Positions 60,611 to 64,000 of a stretch of DNA of 64,000 nt are shown piece after piece. A program made the translations under genes and the position numbers. Source of the DNA: Poseidonocella sp. HB161398 (lineage in GTDB: Bacteria > Pseudomonadota > Alphaproteobacteria > Rhodobacterales > Rhodobacteraceae); NCBI RefSeq assembly GCF_005870025.1, contig NZ_VATA01000035.1, positions 1 to 64,000 of the forward strand, read 5' to 3'. The notes under the pieces were generated by a model. That model was not told the origin of the DNA. It did no database searches and saw only the letters and a list, made by a program, of their open reading frames with translations. Numbering within the stretch: the first letter of the stretch is position 1; every line of letters starts with the position of its first letter.

Positions 60611-61640
60611 GGCGATTCTGGGCGCGCTGGCGGGGCTGGGCCTCGCCGCCGCAATCGCGGAACCGGCGGAGATCGCCGTCACCGCTTCGATGGAGACCGC
60701 GCCGGTCGCGGGCGATGCCGACGATCCGGCGATCTGGATCAGTCCGGCGGACCCGGCGGGGAGCCTGATCCTGGGCACCGACAAGACTCAGGGGCTTTTC
60801 GTCTTCGACCTCTCCGGGGCGGTGGTTGCCGATTTTCCGGACGGCAAGCTGAACAATGTCGACCTGCGGCCCTTCGAGCTGGGCGGGCGCGAGGTCTGGA
60901 TCGCCGGGGCGACCAAGCGCGAGGATGACACGCTGGTCTTCTACGTGATCGACGCCGCGGGCCATGTCGAGCGTGCCGCGCCCTTCGCCTTTCCCGGCCA
61001 TCCGGCCGGGATGGCGGACGAGGTCGACGACATCTACGGCTTCGCCATGCAGCGCCTGCCCGACGGGCGGGTGTTCGCCCTGGCCAACTACAAGTCGGGC
61101 CATGTCTTCCAGTGGCAGCTTCTCGACGAGGCGGGGCAGCTCGGCACCCGCCTGGCACGGCAGTGGCGCGTGCCGAGCCAGCCCGAAGGCATGGCCAGCG
61201 ACGACCGCGCGGGCATGATCTATGTCGGCGAGGAGGATCACGGCATCTGGCGGCTCGACGGCGCGCCCGAGGCGGAGGCGGCGCCCGAGAAGGTCGTCTC
61301 CATCCCCTCGGCCTGCCTGCCGCGCGACGATGTCGAGGGGCTGGAGGTCTATGACGACGGCACCCGCCGCTATCTCGCGGCCTCGGCCCAGGGGATCCAC
61401 CGCGTCGCGCTCTACGATCTGAACGCGCCGGACATGCCCTGCCGCGCGCTGGTCGAGATCGCCGCGGGCGCGGAGATCGACGGGGTCAGCGAGACCGACG
61501 GGCTGACCGTCACGCCGCATCCGCTGCCCGGCCATCCCGCCGGGGTGCTGGTGATGATGGATGACCAGAACGCCGGTTTCACCACCAATTTCAAGCTGGT
61601 GGACTGGGCGGAGATCGCCGCCGGGCTCGGCGACGACTGA
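60600..61640 (+). CDS. Beta-propeller phytase
   Basis: 346 residues, TTG start. Signal-like hydrophobic N terminus (ILGALAGLGLAAAIA). Beta-propeller phytase hallmarks: DADDPAIWISPADPAGSLILG, TDKTQGLFVFDL, GKLNNVDLRP, EEDHGIWRLDG and DDVEGLEVYDDG. It releases phosphate from phytate outside the cytoplasm, calcium-dependent in homologues. Translationally coupled to the acidic protein upstream; terminator downstream. Confidence 0.9.
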   Translation: MRTEAILGALAGLGLAAAIAEPAEIAVTASMETAPVAGDADDPAIWISPADPAGSLILGTDKTQGLFVFDLSGAVVADFPDGKLNNVDLRPFELGGREVWIAGATKREDDTLVFYVIDAAGHVERAAPFAFPGHPAGMADEVDDIYGFAMQRLPDGRVFALANYKSGHVFQWQLLDEAGQLGTRLARQWRVPSQPEGMASDDRAGMIYVGEEDHGIWRLDGAPEAEAAPEKVVSIPSACLPRDDVEGLEVYDDGTRRYLAASAQGIHRVALYDLNAPDMPCRALVEIAAGAEIDGVSETDGLTVTPHPLPGHPAGVLVMMDDQNAGFTTNFKLVDWAEIAAGLGDD

Positions 61641-61661
61641 GCGGCAGCCCGTTTTGCAGGC

Positions 61662-61697
61662 AGCGCGCCGGGGCCGCAGGGTCCGGGCGCGCTTTTC
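61662..61697 (+). terminator. Intrinsic terminator of the phytase gene
   Basis: AGCGCGCC / GGCGCGCT stem followed by TTTTC, about 20 nt after the phytase stop. Confidence 0.7.
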
Positions 61698-61733
61698 GCT
61701 TGGCGCGCCGCGCGGGCCGTGCTGCAGAGGGCC

Positions 61734-62528
61734 ATGACGCAGACGCTTGCCTCCCCGATCCTGAACACGCTTCCCGCCGATCCGGCCGGGCTCTGGGCGA
61801 AGGCCAATGGCCTGCCCGGCATCTCGCCGCTTGGCGCCGCGCCCTGGCTCTGGGTGCTGGAGAATTACGCCGGCCAGATGGCCGAGCGCGAGCGGCTGAT
61901 CCGCGAGACGCCCGAGCTGGTCATCGGCATGGTCCCCGGGGCGGAGTCGGCGGCGCAGGAGCTGCTCGACACCGTGCTGGCGGCGCTGGCGGATCATCCG
62001 GGCTTCCGCGTCGGCGCGGATGAGGTCGCCTGTCCGGACGGGCGTCTCGTGGCGCTCGACCGTGCCGCGCCGATGGCGACGGCGGGGCGGCTGGTGCAGG
62101 AGGATCTGTGCCTGATGCAGAAGCCCGAGGGCGCGGAAGAGCATCTGCTGAGCGCGGCGGCTCTGTGCTTTCCCGCGAACTGGACGCTGGCGGAGAAGCT
62201 GGGCCGGCCGATGCTGCGCATCCACAAGCCGGTCGATGTCTATGACGACGGCGTGGCGCGGCGGGTGCAGCGGCTGCTCGATGGGGTGCAGCCGGGCCGG
62301 GCGATCTGGCGGGCGAACCTGCACCGGGCGCAGGATCCGGCGCTGTTCCAGCCGCAGCTGGAGAAGAACAAGTGGCCCCGCCGGACCGGCGGCGATTTCG
62401 TCCGCTCCGAGCGCCAGGTGCTTCTGCGGCTGCCGCAGAGCCGCGGCGTCGTCTTCTCGATCCACACGCTGGTGCTGCGGCTCGCCGACATGCCCGAGCC
62501 CTGGCAGAGCACGCTGCGCGACCACTGA
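61734..62528 (+). CDS. DUF3445 haem-dependent oxidative N-demethylase family protein
   Basis: 264 residues. DUF3445: LRIHKPVDVYDDGVARRVQRLL, WRANLHRAQDPALFQP, RSERQVLLRLPQSRGVVFSIHT, and the acidic-aliphatic LVQEDLCLMQKPEG. Relatives are the haem subunit of oxidative N-demethylases (dimethylamine mono-oxygenase type). The partner subunits are not adjacent, so the substrate is open. Start ATG 61734. Confidence 0.88.
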   Translation: MTQTLASPILNTLPADPAGLWAKANGLPGISPLGAAPWLWVLENYAGQMAERERLIRETPELVIGMVPGAESAAQELLDTVLAALADHPGFRVGADEVACPDGRLVALDRAAPMATAGRLVQEDLCLMQKPEGAEEHLLSAAALCFPANWTLAEKLGRPMLRIHKPVDVYDDGVARRVQRLLDGVQPGRAIWRANLHRAQDPALFQPQLEKNKWPRRTGGDFVRSERQVLLRLPQSRGVVFSIHTLVLRLADMPEPWQSTLRDH

Positions 62529-63069
62529 GCCGGGCCGGGCCCGCGGCTTCCACCTTGGGCGGATTTCCGACGCAGGCCGCCCGAGCACCAAGCCGCACCC
62601 TCATGCCTCGGGCTGCATCGAAAATCCTTCACCGTAGCGGACCCCCTTGCCGGTGGCCGGGCAGGCGGCTTTTTCCATGCGGCAAGGCGCTTGCCCGGTC
62701 TGCGCGGCGGCGGTCCCCCAGGGCGCGGGTGCCGTCCAGCGGCATGGAACGGCAGGCGCAGCATCTGTCGCCGGGGCAGGGTGACTGCGCGCTGATCGTT
62801 CTTCCGTTGGACATGGCCACGGGGCACGGGACGGCGGCAATCCCAGGGAAATGCGCAGCGCTTGTGGCGGAGCTGACCGGGGCGGTCGGGAGGCGGCCAG
62901 CGGCAGCGAACTCCGCCTGCCCGTGCCGGCGAAAGCGGAGGCTGCGTGCCCTCTCTGTCGCTGCAGACCCGTCTCCGGGGAAGGCGCCGCCGGTGGACGG
63001 GCCAGAGGGTCGGCGGGGCTGACGGGGAGCGATGGCCGGTTGCCGCGCGCTGGCTGCGCTGGAGGGCGG
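62529..63069. other. Intergenic region with no recognisable gene
   Basis: About 540 bases between the DUF3445 gene and the glnA terminator. Open frames occur on both strands but are shadow-like and lack ribosome-binding sites; a minus-strand stretch near 62740 (GDRCCACRSMPLDGTR) is faintly protein-like. No RNA structure recognised. Confidence 0.5.
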
Positions 63070-63101
63070 CGCAAAGAAAAAGGGCGCCCGGAGGCGCCCT
63101 T
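63070..63101 (-). terminator. Intrinsic terminator of glnA
   Basis: On the minus strand AAGGGCGCC / GGCGCCCTT stem (63080-63101) followed by TTTTCTTT. Confidence 0.85.
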
Positions 63102-63127
63102 CCTGTCTGTCTGCGATCCGGAAGGGA

Positions 63128-64000
63128 TCAGCAGCCGTAGTACATCTTGTACTCGATCGGGTGCGGGCAGTGTTCGAAGGCGTAGACCTCGTCCCACTTG
63201 AGCGCCAGGTAGCCCTCGATCTGGCCCTTGGTGAACACGTCGCCAGCCAGCAGGAACTCGTGATCGGCTTCGAGGCATTCCAGCGCTTCACGCAGCGAGG
63301 CGCAAACGGTGGGGATGCCTGCCAGCTCTTCGGGCTCCAGGTCGTAGAGGTCCTTGTCGGACGCTTCGCCCGGATGGATCTTGTTCTTGATGCCGTCGAT
63401 GCCGGCCATCAGGAGCGCCGCGAAGGCCAGGTACGGGTTCGCGGAGGGGTCCGGGAAGCGGGCTTCGACGCGCTTCGCCTTCGGGGATTCCGCCCACGGA
63501 ATACGCACGCAGCCCGAACGGTTCGACGCCGAGTAGGCGCGCAGCACCGGTGCCTCGAAGCCCGGGATCAGGCGCTTGTAGGAGTTGGTGGACGGGTTGG
63601 TGAAGGCGTTCAGCGTCTTGGCGTGCTTCAGGATGCCGCCGATGAAGTACAGCGCCTCGTCGGAGAGGTCGGCATACTTGTCGCCTGCGAAGAGCGGCTT
63701 GCCTTCCTTCCAGATCGACATGTTGACGTGCATGCCGGTGCCGTTGTCGCCGGAGATCGGCTTCGGCATGAAGGTCGCCGACTTGCCATAGGCCTGGGCG
63801 ACGTTCTGGACGACGTACTTGTACTTCTGGATCTCGTCAGCCTGCTTGGTCAGGGTGCCGAAGATCAGGCCCAGCTCGTGTTGGCAGGACGCCACTTCGT
63901 GGTGGTGCTTGTCGACCTTCATGCCCATGCGCTTCATGGTCGAGAGCATCTCGGAGCGGATGTCCTGCGCGTCGTCGATCGGGTTGACCGGGAAATAGCC
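63128..64000 (-). CDS. glnA: Glutamine synthetase type I (3' part, cut by the window end)
   Basis: Assimilates ammonia into glutamine. The last 290 residues are present, in frame to the window edge (the first visible codon reads [19 protein letters not shown]). Conserved [13 protein letters not shown], the [13 protein letters not shown] ammonium/ATP region, [21 protein letters not shown], and [11 protein letters not shown] with the tyrosine adenylylated by GlnE in E. coli. The start and the glnB that usually precedes it lie outside. Confidence 0.97.
   Translation of the reverse strand, partial: GYFPVNPIDDAQDIRSEMLSTMKRMGMKVDKHHHEVASCQHELGLIFGTLTKQADEIQKYKYVVQNVAQAYGKSATFMPKPISGDNGTGMHVNMSIWKEGKPLFAGDKYADLSDEALYFIGGILKHAKTLNAFTNPSTNSYKRLIPGFEAPVLRAYSASNRSGCVRIPWAESPKAKRVEARFPDPSANPYLAFAALLMAGIDGIKNKIHPGEASDKDLYDLEPEELAGIPTVCASLREALECLEADHEFLLAGDVFTKGQIEGYLALKWDEVYAFEHCPHPIEYKMYYGC

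Overview
The window is GC-rich DNA (roughly two thirds G+C by eye) from an alphaproteobacterium. The gene set and order point to the Rhodobacteraceae/Paracoccaceae (Paracoccus, Rhodobacter, Rhodovulum and relatives). The evidence is an atpHAGDC cluster without the Fo genes, a hemN / fnrL / uspA / ccoNOQP / ccoGHIS block, plcP-btaA-btaB betaine-lipid genes, a VPLPA-CTERM protein and a CarD regulator. This is inferred from gene content; no database search was possible.

Layout. 1-3.3 kb is a graveyard of decayed insertion sequences: an ISL3-family transposase, the 3' part of an IS256-family transposase and a full-length but frameshifted IS110-family transposase. The ISL3 remnant carries four short palindromic or repeated inserts. 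3.3-4.4 kb has no recognisable gene. From 4.4 kb the chromosome is dense and ordinary: an M23 peptidase behind clpA, gloB, a methyltransferase, and atpHAGDC. A mostly minus-strand run follows (prs, ltaE-like aldolase, YcgN-like protein, ribF, MaoC, HAD phosphatase, Mn-dependent pyrophosphatase), then a GT25 glycosyltransferase, an SH3/low-complexity secreted protein, purU, and a haemolysin-type calcium-binding protein. groESL comes next under a CIRCE operator, followed by a yejABEF peptide importer with a small membrane protein inserted between yejE and yejF.

34-47 kb is a microaerobic respiration island: hemN, fnrL, uspA, ccoNOQP (cbb3 oxidase) and ccoGHIS (its assembly genes). Five FNR-box-like palindromes lie in its intergenic regions. 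One sits at class II spacing from a -10 element, followed by two hairpins and a seven-T tail, with no ORF. This is the best candidate in the window for an undescribed element: an FnrL-activated small RNA of about 95 nt between a DUF2270 gene and ccoG.

47-50 kb holds plcP-btaA-btaB, a phospholipid-remodelling operon that makes phosphorus-free betaine lipid. A Pho-box-like direct repeat lies just upstream. A DUF1045 2H phosphoesterase, a lipase-like hydrolase and an SCP2 protein follow, and a beta-propeller phytase lies about 10 kb further on, so phosphate economy recurs as a theme. The rest is a SUV3-like helicase with a long Ala/Glu linker, an S4 protein, fdxA, carD with a hairpin/poly-T leader, a trypsin-like protease, a hydrolase-OsmC fusion, a DUF3445 protein and the 3' part of glnA, cut by the window end. 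No tRNA, rRNA or CRISPR array was seen.
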